This document shows positions 7,599 through 16,740 of a DNA stretch of 64,000 nucleotides, piece after piece. The translations under genes were made by a program, and so were the position numbers. The stretch's first letter is position 1, and each line of letters begins with the position of its first letter. The notes beneath the pieces were generated by a model that worked only from the letters and a program-made list of their open reading frames with translations, was not told the DNA's origin and ran no database searches. Origin of the DNA: Azophilus sp965221465 (GTDB lineage Bacteria; Pseudomonadota; Gammaproteobacteria; Pseudomonadales; Azotimanducaceae); assembly GCA_965221465.1 (NCBI GenBank), contig OZ244892.1, positions 4,402,001-4,466,000 on the forward strand, given 5' to 3'.

Positions 7599-9930
7599 AG
7601 GCAATGGCATCGGCGCATCGGTAAAGCGCCGCGAGGATGTTCGCTTCCTGACCGGTTCGGGGACCTACACCGACGACATGAATCGGCCCGGGCAGGCCTA
7701 TGGCGTGTTTCTGCGTTCGCCCCATGCCCGCGCCCGCATCGGGTCGATCGATGCTTCGGAAGCCCTTGCGCTCGACGGCGTGCTGGCGGTCTATACCGGC
7801 CAGGACACGGCGGCCGATGGGCTCGGCGACCTGCCCTGTGGGTGGCTGGTGAAGTCCAGGGACGGGTCCGACATGGTTTCGGCTCCCCGCCCGCCGCTGG
7901 CGGTTGACCAGGTCAACTACGTCGGAGAACCCTATGGGCTGGTCGTCGGCGAAACCCCGGCTGCGGCCCAGCAGGGCGCGGAACTGGTGACCACCGAGTT
8001 CACGGAACTGACGCCGGTCGCCGATATTGCGACTGCGGCCACCGACGAGACCATTCACGAGGGCTTGAAGAGCAACGTGGCCTACGACTGGGCCCTTGGC
8101 GACGAGGAAGCCACCGATGCGGCGCTGGCCGGCGCGGCCCACGTGACGCGGCTCGACCTGACCAACAACCGCCTGATTCCGAACGCCATCGAGCCCCGCG
8201 CTGCCATCGGCGTTCACGATGCCGCCAGCGGCGAGTACACGCTGTACACCACGACCCAGAACCCGCACCTCGAGCGCCTGGTGCTGTCTGCTTTCGTGCA
8301 GATTGCCCCGGAACACAAGCTGCGGGTGGTGGCCCCGGATGTAGGCGGCGGGTTCGGTTCGAAGATCTTCATCTATCCCGAAGAGACAACGGTGCTCTGG
8401 GCGGCGGCCAGGCTCGGCCGACCGATCAAGTGGACCGCGCAGCGCTACGAATCGTTCCTGTCGGATGCCCACGGCCGCGACCACGTCACCCAGGCGGAAC
8501 TGGGCCTCGACGGCGATGGGCGATTCGTGGCGCTCAGGGTACGCACCACGGCAAACCTCGGCGCCTACCTGTCGACATTCGGTTCTTCGGTGCCCACCTT
8601 TCTCTACGGCACCCTGCTGGCCGGCCAGTACAAGACGCCGAACATCTACGTCGAGACGCTGGGTGTGTACACCAATACCTGCCCGGTGGATGCATACCGG
8701 GGCGCCGGCCGGCCGGAAGCCACCTTCGTGGTCGAGCGGATCGTGGAAACGGCCGCCCGCGAACTCGGGCGCGACCCGGCGGAACTGCGGCGCATCAACA
8801 TGATCCAGCCGGAGGATTTTCCGTACGAAACCCCCGTGGCGCTGGTCTACGACACGGGGGACTACGAAGCGAGCCTCGATCGGGCCATGGAGCTTGCCGA
8901 TTACGGCGGCTTCGAGGCGCGCCGCCGCCAGTCTGCCGCACGGGGCAAGCGGCGCGGCATCGGTTTTGCCTGCTATATCGAGGCCTGCGGTCTCGCGCCG
9001 TCGCAACTTGCCATTTCTCTGGGTGCGGGGGTCGGCCTCTACGAGAGCGGCGAAGTGCGCGTCAACCCGACCGGTTCGGTGACCGTCTTCACCGGGTCGC
9101 ACAGCCACGGCCAGGGTCACGAGACCACCTTCGCCCAGGTGATTTCCGACAAGCTCGGCGTGCCCTTCGACGACATCGAGATCGTGCACGGCGACACCGG
9201 CCGGGTGGAGTTCGGGCTCGGCACCTACGGCTCGCGGTCGCTGGCGGTGGGTGGCTCTGCCCTGATTGTCGCGGCCGACAAGATCGTTGCCAAGGGCAGG
9301 AAGATCGCCGCCCACATGATGGCAACCACCGACGACAACGTCGACTTCGAAGACGGCACCTTCTCGAGCGGCAACCAGAAGGCGACGATCCAGGAAGTAG
9401 CGTTCGCCTCCTACGTTCCGGCCGACTATCCCGAAGACCTGGAGCCGGGGCTCTCGGAGAAGGCCTTCTACGATCCCAAGAACTTTACCTATCCCGCGGG
9501 AACCCACATCGCCGAGGTGGAGGTCGACGAAGAAACGGGGGAGGTCGACCTGGTCAGCCTGGTGGCAGTGGACGATTTCGGCGAGATCGTCAATCCCATG
9601 ATCGTCGACGGCCAGGTGCACGGCGGGCTGGCCCAGGGCGCCGGGCAGGCGCTCATGGAACACGGCCGCTACGACGACTACGGGCAGCTGCAGACGGGTT
9701 CCTACATGGATTATTGCATGCCGCGGGCGGACGACCTGCCCGATTTCGTCGTCGACACCACGGTGACGCCCTGCACCCACAACCCCCTGGGGGCGAAAGG
9801 GTGCGGCGAAGCCGGGGCCATCGGCTCGCCGGCGGCCATCGTCAATGCCGTTTCCGATGCGCTGGACGGCCACAACATTGCCATGCCCGCGACCTCGGAG
9901 CAGGTCTGGCGGGCGCTGGAGGGGAAATAG
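7591..9930 (+). CDS. Molybdenum hydroxylase large subunit (form II CoxL-like)
   Basis: 779 residues of the xanthine oxidase/CO dehydrogenase large-subunit family, which binds molybdopterin cytosine dinucleotide. Recognisable blocks: RREDVRFLTGSGTYTDD at the start, VVAPDVGGGFGSK in the middle, and GCGEAGA near the C-terminus with the expected catalytic glutamate at about residue 740. The active-site loop reads AYRGAGR (368-374), the form II signature, not the AYXCSFR loop with the copper-binding cysteine of true CO dehydrogenases. The substrate is therefore probably an aldehyde, N-heterocycle or other small molecule. ATG start overlapping the small subunit. Confidence 0.93.
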   Translation: MSEGNGIGASVKRREDVRFLTGSGTYTDDMNRPGQAYGVFLRSPHARARIGSIDASEALALDGVLAVYTGQDTAADGLGDLPCGWLVKSRDGSDMVSAPRPPLAVDQVNYVGEPYGLVVGETPAAAQQGAELVTTEFTELTPVADIATAATDETIHEGLKSNVAYDWALGDEEATDAALAGAAHVTRLDLTNNRLIPNAIEPRAAIGVHDAASGEYTLYTTTQNPHLERLVLSAFVQIAPEHKLRVVAPDVGGGFGSKIFIYPEETTVLWAAARLGRPIKWTAQRYESFLSDAHGRDHVTQAELGLDGDGRFVALRVRTTANLGAYLSTFGSSVPTFLYGTLLAGQYKTPNIYVETLGVYTNTCPVDAYRGAGRPEATFVVERIVETAARELGRDPAELRRINMIQPEDFPYETPVALVYDTGDYEASLDRAMELADYGGFEARRRQSAARGKRRGIGFACYIEACGLAPSQLAISLGAGVGLYESGEVRVNPTGSVTVFTGSHSHGQGHETTFAQVISDKLGVPFDDIEIVHGDTGRVEFGLGTYGSRSLAVGGSALIVAADKIVAKGRKIAAHMMATTDDNVDFEDGTFSSGNQKATIQEVAFASYVPADYPEDLEPGLSEKAFYDPKNFTYPAGTHIAEVEVDEETGEVDLVSLVAVDDFGEIVNPMIVDGQVHGGLAQGAGQALMEHGRYDDYGQLQTGSYMDYCMPRADDLPDFVVDTTVTPCTHNPLGAKGCGEAGAIGSPAAIVNAVSDALDGHNIAMPATSEQVWRALEGK

Positions 9931-10728
9931 ATGTACGCGTTCAACTACGCCAGGCCCGCCACGCTTTCCGAAGCCGCAAGGCTTTACGCAAGTGCGGAAG
10001 ACCCCGTCTATCTCTCCGGGGGCCAGACGCTCATACCGACCCTGCGCCAGAGGCTGGCCGCGCCCACAGACGTCATCGACCTGGCGGGCGTTGCCGAGTT
10101 GAGTGGCATTTCCGTCAGCGACGGCACGGTTGCCATCGGCGCCTTTACGCGCCACGCAGTGGTGGCGGAATCCGCCGAGTTACGCGCAGCCATTCCCGCA
10201 CTGGCGGACCTTGCCGGCCAGATCGGCGATGCTCAGGTGCGCAACTGCGGCACCATCGGCGGGTCGGTGGCCAACAGCGACCCGGCAGCGGATTATCCGG
10301 CGTCCGTGGTTGCGCTGGGCGCCACCGTACACACCGACAGGCGCAGCATTGCAGGGGACGATTTCTTCAAGGACCTGTTCGAAACGGCCCTGGAACCGGG
10401 TGAGATCATCGCCTCGATCGAGTTTCCCATTCCCGACCGCGCTGCCTACCGGAAGTTCCCGAACCCGGCTTCCCGGTATGCCGTGGTGGGGGTCATGGTG
10501 GCCGACTTCGGCGGCACCGTGCGTGTGGGCGTTACCGGAGCCGGCCCCTGCGCCTTTCGCGCGCGCACCATCGAAGACATGTTGAACAGCGACCTCAGCC
10601 CCTCGGCCCTCGATTCCGTGGAGGTGCCGGATGCGGGTTTCAACAACGACCTGCACGCATCGGCGGAATACCGCGCCCATCTCGTCAAGGTGATGGCCAG
10701 GCGTGCGGTTTCCGACCTGATCGGCTGA
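9931..10728 (+). CDS. Molybdenum hydroxylase FAD-binding subunit (CoxM-like)
   Basis: 265 residues with the FAD_binding_5 and CO_deh_flav_C layout: VYLSGGQTLIPTLRQRL and NCGTIGGSVANSDPAADYP bind FAD, and the C-terminal domain includes AVVGVMVADFGG. It accepts electrons from the [2Fe-2S] subunit and passes them to an acceptor such as quinone. The ATG follows the large-subunit stop with no gap. The order G-S-L-M differs from the M-S-L order of classical cox operons, consistent with a different enzyme of the family. No maturation genes (coxD/E/F) are nearby. Confidence 0.92.
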   Translation: MYAFNYARPATLSEAARLYASAEDPVYLSGGQTLIPTLRQRLAAPTDVIDLAGVAELSGISVSDGTVAIGAFTRHAVVAESAELRAAIPALADLAGQIGDAQVRNCGTIGGSVANSDPAADYPASVVALGATVHTDRRSIAGDDFFKDLFETALEPGEIIASIEFPIPDRAAYRKFPNPASRYAVVGVMVADFGGTVRVGVTGAGPCAFRARTIEDMLNSDLSPSALDSVEVPDAGFNNDLHASAEYRAHLVKVMARRAVSDLIG

Positions 10729-10787
10729 GCGGGAAACACGCCTGTCGCGCCAGGGTCAGAGCGGGTGAACCCATAACCGCATCGGTC

Positions 10788-10838
10788 ATGCTCGAGCCCG
10801 CGGTCGTCGACACCAATGTCATCAGTGCAAGGCGAGGT
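10788..10838 (+). pseudogene. Stub of a PIN-domain (VapC-type) toxin gene
   Basis: An ATG opens a frame reading MLEPAVVDTNVISARRG, the beta-1 strand and first metal-binding aspartate (VDTNVIS) of PIN-domain toxins. The similarity ends after about 17 codons, just before the end of the convergent mazF gene. It looks like the 5' end of a vapC cut off by rearrangement. The match is short, so chance cannot be ruled out. Confidence 0.4.
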
Positions 10839-10856
10839 GCTTGCCAGCGAACGCAG

Positions 10857-11180
10857 TCAGGCCAGCCCGAGAAAGACGGCTATGGCGCGGTTCAGTCGAA
10901 CCCGTTCCGGAGGCGGCAAGCGACCGATGCGTTCGCCGAGACGGCTTTTGGGGACTGTGGTGATCTTGTCTACCATGATCCGCGATGTTACTCGCAGTCC
11001 ATTGTGGCCGTCGGGTTCGATGGCAATGCGGAAAAGGGGCGCTTCCGTAGCGTCCGCCGTAAAGGCACAGACCGTCACGGAAGCGGTCGCGTCGAAGCGG
11101 TCGTCCTGAACGATTACAGCGGGCCGCGGTTTACCCGCATAGCCCCTGCCGGACAGAGTCCAGATTTCGCCGCGTTTCAT
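10857..11180 (-). CDS. mazF: MazF/PemK-type endoribonuclease toxin
   Basis: 107 residues. The start MKRGEIWTLSG and the block KPRPAVIVQDD are the conserved MazF beta-strand and catalytic-loop region; ITTVPKSRLGERIG matches the later half. MazF toxins cut mRNA at short specific sequences and arrest growth until neutralised. The start codon overlaps the antitoxin stop by 4 bp (ATGA), the standard arrangement that keeps antitoxin ahead of toxin. The length is full and no frameshift is seen, so the toxin appears intact. Target sequence unknown. Confidence 0.88.
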   Translation of the reverse strand: MKRGEIWTLSGRGYAGKPRPAVIVQDDRFDATASVTVCAFTADATEAPLFRIAIEPDGHNGLRVTSRIMVDKITTVPKSRLGERIGRLPPPERVRLNRAIAVFLGLA

Positions 11181-11401
11181 TGTGCATCGTTATCCGACAC
11201 GGCATCGATAAACGCTTGATCGAGGTCGGCGGCCGGGCTTGCGGACACCGCGAGGGATTGACGGTGCGCTTCCGCAACAAACCCGGGCGAGCGCGTATCG
11301 GGCACCCAGATCTGAATCGGCCGCAAACCCGCGGCACGCATTCGCGCACGGTGACTCCGTACCCGGTCCCGGGACCTGGATGAATGAGCCTGGTCCGCCA
11401 T
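11177..11401 (-). CDS. mazE: MazE-type antitoxin (DUF3018 family)
   Basis: 74 residues. RMRAAGLRPIQIWVPDTRSP is the signature of the DUF3018 group of MazE-like antitoxins, and the C-terminal AADLDQAFIDAVSD is the toxin-binding tail. It binds and inhibits the downstream toxin and normally represses the operon. A perfect 12-bp palindrome lies 26 bp upstream of the start and is the obvious operator candidate. Confidence 0.85.
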   Translation of the reverse strand: MADQAHSSRSRDRVRSHRARMRAAGLRPIQIWVPDTRSPGFVAEAHRQSLAVSASPAADLDQAFIDAVSDNDAQ

Positions 11402-11426
11402 AGTCGTCGTTGCACCGGCAACACCT

Positions 11427-11438
11427 GTTACATGTAAC
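11427..11438. promoter_or_regulatory. Palindrome, likely operator of the mazEF operon
   Basis: GTTACATGTAAC is a perfect inverted repeat in the promoter region between the divergent antitoxin and lipoprotein genes, placed where the antitoxin would autorepress. Confidence 0.5.
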
Positions 11439-11571
11439 GTAGCGCGGGCGTTGAGCCTGTGTCAATCCTGCAAGGCTGAAAGAGGCATTGCGGACCAACT
11501 CGGCAGCTATTGTTTCAGATTGAGGTCGATCGACGGGGCAAACGTCATAGAGCCCATTCAGGAGAACTTCG

Positions 11572-12960
11572 ATGAAGAAGCGTAATACCCTTGTGTTTGC
11601 CGCCGCGTTCCTGCTGGTTGCGTGCGACAGACAGAGCGGCGAACCGTCGCAGCAGTCGCTGGAACCGCGAGCGGAAGCAGCGAGCGAGGAGTCGGCGGAG
11701 TCAGAGCCGCTATTCGGCGAGAAAATGAAACTGCCGGCGCCTTCGGGGCCCTACCAGGTGGGGGTCGGCGAATTCAGCTTCACCGACCCGACCCGCGCGG
11801 AATACTTCGACCCGAGCGCGATGCGGCGGCTTCATGCGCGCATCTACTATCCGGCGGACCGGGTCTCGGGCGCGCCGCGGCTTCGCCACACGGATCGGGA
11901 AAACGACCTGATTGCAGAGCATTTCATTCTCCCTGCCAGTGAGGAGCAAAAACTCGCGACGCGCGGCGTGGTCAGCCATTCGTATCCCGAAGCGGAGCTA
12001 TCGAGCGCCGAGGCGAGTTTTCCACTGCTCGTCTTCTCGCACGGCGGTTGGGGATTCCTGGGCTCCAACATGGTGCAGATGGAGCATCTCGCGAGCCACG
12101 GTTACATCGTGGTCAGCGTCACCCATCCTTATGTTTCGTCGCTGGTTCTGTTCGACGATGGCGAATTGATCACGCCCGACAGAACGCTGATGGAAAGCTT
12201 CATGAATACGGCTTTCGACCCGGGATACCTCGAGCAGTTCCTTTCCCCGGACCCGGCGGTGCGGTTGCAGGCTGCGCGTGACAACATCGCCGCCACCGAT
12301 GGCATGACGAGCCTGGCGCCGCATTTTCTGATCTGGCGTGACGACATGATCGCCGCCGCGGATGCGGTCGAGGTGGGCAGGGTTCCGGATGAACTGCAGA
12401 TGGTGGCCGCGAAAGCGGATGTTTCCCGGCTGGGCTATTTCGGCATGTCCTTCGGCGCAGCGGGTGTGGCGGCCGCACACAAGGACCGACGCGCATCGGC
12501 TGCGATCAACCTCGATGGCGGCAACTGGGACCCGGCGCTGCTCGACGCCGACGTGCGCGTGCCGACGCTCGTTTTTCATCACGACCCCGACAAGGCAATG
12601 CAGATGTTTCCGCCAGAGCTTCTGGCCGAATTCGGTGACGCCACGTTCCACGCGCACAGCGAATTCACCTACGAACCGCTCGAGACCATGGGCACGCGAG
12701 ACGACGTCGTACGGTTGATGGTGACGAATGCCGACCACATCGATTTCACCGACCGCTCGCTCCTGCCCCGGTCGTTGCGCCCCACCGGCATCGACGGCGC
12801 CACCTTGCAGAACATCATGAACGACTACTGCCTGGCGTTTTTCGACCGATACGTCAAGGGCGACGAGGGTGCCTGGCCGGCGGATTTGGCGGGCAGGTAC
12901 GAGGCCGTCCACGAGGTCGATCTCGCGTACGTGCGCGACTGGGCGATGGCAGGCCGGTAA
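11572..12960 (+). CDS. Lipoprotein alpha/beta hydrolase, PAF-acetylhydrolase-like
   Basis: 462 residues. The N-terminus MKKRNTLVFAAAFLLVAC is a lipoprotein signal with a lipobox ending at C19, so it should be anchored in the outer or inner membrane. The hydrolase fold shows an oxyanion region SHGGWGFLGSN and the nucleophile elbow GMSFG with S293. VTNADHIDFTD carries the likely catalytic histidine. Layout and size resemble bacterial platelet-activating-factor acetylhydrolase II-like esterases. It stands alone, divergent from the toxin-antitoxin operon. The natural substrate, probably an ester or small lipid, is not known. Confidence 0.8.
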   Translation: MKKRNTLVFAAAFLLVACDRQSGEPSQQSLEPRAEAASEESAESEPLFGEKMKLPAPSGPYQVGVGEFSFTDPTRAEYFDPSAMRRLHARIYYPADRVSGAPRLRHTDRENDLIAEHFILPASEEQKLATRGVVSHSYPEAELSSAEASFPLLVFSHGGWGFLGSNMVQMEHLASHGYIVVSVTHPYVSSLVLFDDGELITPDRTLMESFMNTAFDPGYLEQFLSPDPAVRLQAARDNIAATDGMTSLAPHFLIWRDDMIAAADAVEVGRVPDELQMVAAKADVSRLGYFGMSFGAAGVAAAHKDRRASAAINLDGGNWDPALLDADVRVPTLVFHHDPDKAMQMFPPELLAEFGDATFHAHSEFTYEPLETMGTRDDVVRLMVTNADHIDFTDRSLLPRSLRPTGIDGATLQNIMNDYCLAFFDRYVKGDEGAWPADLAGRYEAVHEVDLAYVRDWAMAGR

Positions 12961-12971
12961 GAGAAGCGCGG

Positions 12972-13148
12972 TCAGGCCGCGACGGCGCTGCGCATTGCCG
13001 TAACGAACTCCTCGGGCCGTTCCAGGCCGATCGGCAGGGCAGCCGCCCCCGAAGCGACCAGCGTCCAGCCGATCCGGACCTGGGAATTGTCGACGGGTAG
13101 AAAAAGGCGCACGCACACCGCCAAGTGGTCGAGAACGATGACGCTCAT
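12972..13148 (-). pseudogene. Short open frame, possibly a gene fragment
   Basis: 58 codons from an ATG; the last 35 residues (IGWTLVASGAAALP then GLERPEEFVTAMR) look like the C-terminal strand and helix of a small membrane-associated PH-like protein. Upstream there is no room for the rest, because the hydrolase gene ends at 13225. I suspect a truncated gene but cannot name the parent. It occupies most of a 264-bp gap between convergent genes. Confidence 0.25.
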
Positions 13149-13224
13149 GATCAGCGTTGCAACGGCGTGAGGGGACCTGCGGCAAACGCTGTCGTCATCG
13201 CGATGAAGGATTCTGGAGTCTGGG

Positions 13225-14022
13225 TCAGCGAGCGTACTCCTGCAGGAAGGACAGTACCGCATCGTTGAAGGCATCGGGGTATTCGAGCAGCATCAGGTGG
13301 GCGCCGAGCACCTCGATGCGTGCGCTCGGTTGATGCGCGGCAACCCAGCGCTTTGCCGCTTCCGCCCAGTCGTGCCGGACAATCTGCATGACGGGCACCG
13401 TTTGTGCCGCACGGCTCGAAAGCGCGGAGAAGTCCCGCCGCGCAGCATCTTCGAGCAGCATTGCCGCGCGTTCCGGGGGCAGCGCCGCCGCGGTCTCGGT
13501 CATCCGGTCCAGAAGCGCCGCAGGGGCCTCGCCTTCGAAGCCCGCCGCCATGTATTCGCGGAAGAAGGGCAGGTAGCCCTCGCCTCCGACGGTTTCGATC
13601 AACGCCGCGACCTCGTCGGCGAAGCCTTCGCCCCAGTCCTCGGCGCCCGATTTGACGATCCTGGGCGATTCGTCGACCAGCACCAGTGCCTTGACGCGCT
13701 CGCAGCCGTGCCTGTCGAGATAGGCCAGAACATCGTACACGCCGAGCGACCAGCCGAGCAGCACCGCCTCGGGCAACTGCAGGATATCGAGCAACTCGTG
13801 CAGGTCGTCGCCCCGTTGCGCGTAATCGTTGCCGGCAAGCGCCTGATCGGAGCCGCCCTGAGACCTCGGGTCGTAGGCGATGACCCGGAAATGTTCGGCA
13901 AATGCAGGAATATTCTGCTCGAACACCTCGATCGAGCAGGCCCAGCCGGGCACGAGCACCAGGGGCATCCCCGCGCCGGCCTGTTCGATCCTTATGCGCG
14001 TACCGTCGGATAGCTCGAGCAT
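13225..14022 (-). CDS. Alpha/beta hydrolase
   Basis: 265 residues of the cytoplasmic alpha/beta hydrolase type. PLVLVPGWACSIEVFEQN holds the oxyanion motif, VIAYDPRSQGGSD the strand-4 loop, and GWSLG the nucleophile (S92). LVLVDESPR follows and GAHLMLLEYP near the C-terminus carries the catalytic histidine. Similar proteins include perhydrolases, carboxylesterases and dienelactone-type hydrolases. I start it at the ATG that opens MLELSDGTRIRIEQAG, where the fold begins; the frame stays open further upstream, across the TonB receptor gene, without any hydrolase homology. Substrate unknown. Confidence 0.82.
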   Translation of the reverse strand: MLELSDGTRIRIEQAGAGMPLVLVPGWACSIEVFEQNIPAFAEHFRVIAYDPRSQGGSDQALAGNDYAQRGDDLHELLDILQLPEAVLLGWSLGVYDVLAYLDRHGCERVKALVLVDESPRIVKSGAEDWGEGFADEVAALIETVGGEGYLPFFREYMAAGFEGEAPAALLDRMTETAAALPPERAAMLLEDAARRDFSALSSRAAQTVPVMQIVRHDWAEAAKRWVAAHQPSARIEVLGAHLMLLEYPDAFNDAVLSFLQEYAR

Positions 14023-14054
14023 GCCGGCAAGGCCCCGTGAATCGGTGTCCGCAC

Positions 14055-14076
14055 CTGGAAGTTGGTGACGGATTCG
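14055..14076 (+). repeat. R2 repeat, right-end fragment
   Basis: CTGGAAGTTGGTGACGGATT matches the right terminal repeat of R2. It fills most of the small gap between the hydrolase start and the TonB receptor stop. Confidence 0.5.
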
Positions 14077-14078
14077 AG

Positions 14079-16424
14079 TCAGAAATACACGCCGAATTCC
14101 ATACCGATGGTGCGCGGCCGGCTCACCACCCATCTCGGGCGCCCCGGCGTCTCTGCAGCGATGGAACGATTGTCGCCCAGATTCGCGATCTTGTCGGTGA
14201 GATTGCGGGCGAACAGGGCCGCCTTGTAACGCTCGCTGGAGAGACCCACACGCAGCCCGATCTGCTCGTACGACGCCCGTGACCGCGGAACCGCATTGAC
14301 GAAGGAAAGGCTGTGGTCCACGTAACTGATATCGGCACGCAGGAACAGGTCCATTTCGAACATCGCGTTCGGGACGAGATAGTCCACCACCAGGGACGCG
14401 GTCCACTCGGGCACGAACTGCAGCGGGTCGCCATCCTGGTTGATGCCCGCCACGGTCTCGGTGAACTGTGCGTCGGTGTAACCGACGTTCAGGGCGAGGT
14501 TCAGATTGTCCGCCGGCCGGGCGGTCAGTTCGAGTTCGACACCGCGGCTGCGCGCAGCGCCGAAGTTGCCGCGAAACTGGAATCCGCAGATGAGTTGAAT
14601 GCGCTGCTGGATGTCGTCGAATTCGATGTGGAAAACGGTGGCGTTCAACCGGGTCGCCGGGTTCAGGTCGGCCTTGATGCCGGCCTCGTAGCTGACCAGG
14701 TCGTCGGACTGGTAACTGGATGTCTCGACATCCTGCAAACCGAGCGCCGCCAGGTCTTGCGGACAGCCGAGAGTGTCGGGGATGGGCGTATTCGCCCCGC
14801 CCAGGCGAAAGCCCTCGGCCACCGATGCGTAGAGAAACAGGTCGTCCGTTGCCTGGAACTCCAGCGCCCCCTTGAAGATGAAGCCGTCCTCGCTCTGCTT
14901 GCCGGTCTCGGGAGGCAGGCCAAGCAGCGGCTCGTCCTCCCCGAGCGGAACACCGGCGGCGAGACCGGCCTGCCATCCCGAGAATTCGACGGTGGTATCG
15001 AACCAGCGCGAACCGAAGACGACGCTGAACCGGTCGGTCATGGCGTAGGAGACCTCCCCGAAGATGCCGAGTTCCTCCACTTGCGCCGGGCGGTCCGAGG
15101 TATACACCAGGTCGCCGAACGGCCAGATCGCCTCGAGCGGCCCGGGAATGCCGAGCACCTGCTGCAGTTCGGCGAAATTGTCGTTCAGACCCCGCGCGTA
15201 GTTGCGCGGCTGATAGTCTTCGCTGTCGTCGATGTCCTGGTAGAAGGCACCGGCCACGAAGTTCCAGGGGCCGGCCAGGTCGGAAGCGAAGCGCACTTCC
15301 TGGACAAACGTCTCGAACTCCAGCGCCTGGAAGATGGGGGAGGTCACCGGCTTGACGCCGATCACGTCGAAAAGCCCGAAGCCCCCCGCTTCACCGGGAA
15401 GCGCCTGCAGGAAATTGATGAACGAACCGCTGGCTTCGATCTCGAAGGTGTCGCGCTCGAACCAGGACGTGGCCGAGGTGAAAACCCCCTGATCGACTGC
15501 GTAGTTGAGGTTCAGCGTGTAGAGCGTCCATTTGTCCTCGCCGCCCTCGTCGACGTCGAAATCCCGGTTGTGTTCGAAGTTGTCCGGTTCGTTGTCGGCC
15601 AGCGGAAAGCCGTCGAGGTCGGTGTTCTGATGCATGATGCGCGCGCGGATGGAGAGCGCGTCCGTCGGTTCGATCAGCAAGTCTGCCTGCATCGCGGCCA
15701 CCTGCTGGGAATCGACGTCCTCGACGATCGCTTGCGGCGGCCCTGCCAGCGCCGCCGGGGCGCCGAGGTGATCGGCAATGGTGCCCACCTGGCGGTCGAA
15801 GACACCGCCTCGATCTTCGTACAACCCGGAAAAACGGGCCGCGACCCGGTCGCTGAAGGGAACGTTGACCGAACCGGATATCAGGTAGTTGAGATCGTCG
15901 GAGCGGCGGCTGCCAGAGAGTTCGCCGCGGACCCAGCCCGAGGTCGCCTCGAAGTCGGGTTGCCGGGTGATCTGGCGGATGGTGCCGCCCAGGGAGCGGG
16001 CGCCATACAGTGTGCCCGACGGCCCGCGCAGCACCTCGATGCGCTCGAGGTCGAGGATTCTCGGGTCGATGGTTTCGGTGATTGGCGTGTCGTCGATGTA
16101 GAAACCGGTGGTGTTGGTGCCTTCGATGCCGCGCAGCGACACCGTGCGGTTGGAGAGTACCCCGTCGGTCGCCGCGCCGAAGGACAGGTTGGGGATGGTC
16201 ACGGCGTAGTCGAAGAATTCCGTCAGCCCGCGCTCGCGAAGATCGTCGCCGGAAATCGACGAAACGCTGAGCGGCACGGACTGGGCCGATTCCGATCGCT
16301 TCGTGGCGGTGACGATGATCTCTTCGAGCACCGGCTGTGCGTGAATACCCGCTGGCAGTACCAGCAGGCAAACGGTGAGAAGGCCCCGGCGCTGCCGGGA
16401 AGACGGTTTGGGGTGACGTAACAT
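14079..16424 (-). CDS. TonB-dependent outer-membrane receptor
   Basis: 781 residues. A signal peptide (TVCLLVLPAGIHA) is followed by a TonB-box-like EEIIVTATKR and a plug domain with the plug blocks SLRGIEGTNTTGFYIDDTP and RIEVLRGPSGTLYG. A long 22-strand barrel follows, ending in the aromatic terminal strand GMEFGVYF. Such receptors import iron complexes, vitamins or larger carbon substrates with energy from TonB. The length and the TATKR/VPLSVSSISG start place it with the large substrate-import receptors common in marine and steroid-degrading Proteobacteria. AAGGGAGGT precedes the chosen ATG; an upstream GTG would add 17 residues. Ligand unknown. Confidence 0.92.
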   Translation of the reverse strand: MLRHPKPSSRQRRGLLTVCLLVLPAGIHAQPVLEEIIVTATKRSESAQSVPLSVSSISGDDLRERGLTEFFDYAVTIPNLSFGAATDGVLSNRTVSLRGIEGTNTTGFYIDDTPITETIDPRILDLERIEVLRGPSGTLYGARSLGGTIRQITRQPDFEATSGWVRGELSGSRRSDDLNYLISGSVNVPFSDRVAARFSGLYEDRGGVFDRQVGTIADHLGAPAALAGPPQAIVEDVDSQQVAAMQADLLIEPTDALSIRARIMHQNTDLDGFPLADNEPDNFEHNRDFDVDEGGEDKWTLYTLNLNYAVDQGVFTSATSWFERDTFEIEASGSFINFLQALPGEAGGFGLFDVIGVKPVTSPIFQALEFETFVQEVRFASDLAGPWNFVAGAFYQDIDDSEDYQPRNYARGLNDNFAELQQVLGIPGPLEAIWPFGDLVYTSDRPAQVEELGIFGEVSYAMTDRFSVVFGSRWFDTTVEFSGWQAGLAAGVPLGEDEPLLGLPPETGKQSEDGFIFKGALEFQATDDLFLYASVAEGFRLGGANTPIPDTLGCPQDLAALGLQDVETSSYQSDDLVSYEAGIKADLNPATRLNATVFHIEFDDIQQRIQLICGFQFRGNFGAARSRGVELELTARPADNLNLALNVGYTDAQFTETVAGINQDGDPLQFVPEWTASLVVDYLVPNAMFEMDLFLRADISYVDHSLSFVNAVPRSRASYEQIGLRVGLSSERYKAALFARNLTDKIANLGDNRSIAAETPGRPRWVVSRPRTIGMEFGVYF

Positions 16425-16587
16425 GAGGCTACCTCCCTTGCTTGTCGATTGCGTGCGCTCCCTCACCGACTGCATTCATGCCAGCCCCAGGGTACGGATC
16501 GCGCAAGGGCGATGTTATGCCGGATTCCGGTTCTCGGATATAAGGAATTTCCCTTACCTCGCCAGGCGGTTTTGCACACCCGAGAAT

Positions 16588-16687
16588 GGTGCGCCGCACA
16601 AGGGTTTCGGGCGTGCTGCGACCCTTGGCGATGGTTTCGGACATGCCCTGTGGGCCGCGCCTTCCCACAGCCTTTGTGCGGCACGCC
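16588..16687. terminator. Nested inverted repeats between luxR-like gene and receptor
   Basis: The 316-bp gap between the LuxR-type gene and the receptor holds no gene. Arms GGTGCGCCGCACAAGGG and CCTTTGTGCGGCACGCC pair imperfectly over about 17 bp. Between them lies CTGTGGG/CCCACAG, a perfect 7-bp stem. Placed right after the stop of the LuxR-type gene, it could end that transcript, though there is no T-run; a structured leader for the receptor is the alternative. Confidence 0.35.
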
Positions 16688-16740
16688 GAAAGGCATCGGA
16701 CTTGTGACGCTGGACACCAAGCCCAGCCAATCAGCGGTTG

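Noticed and set aside
7441..10155. A 904-codon frame antisense to the molybdenum hydroxylase genes
   Set aside because: Mirror of conserved coding sequence with no recognisable domain.
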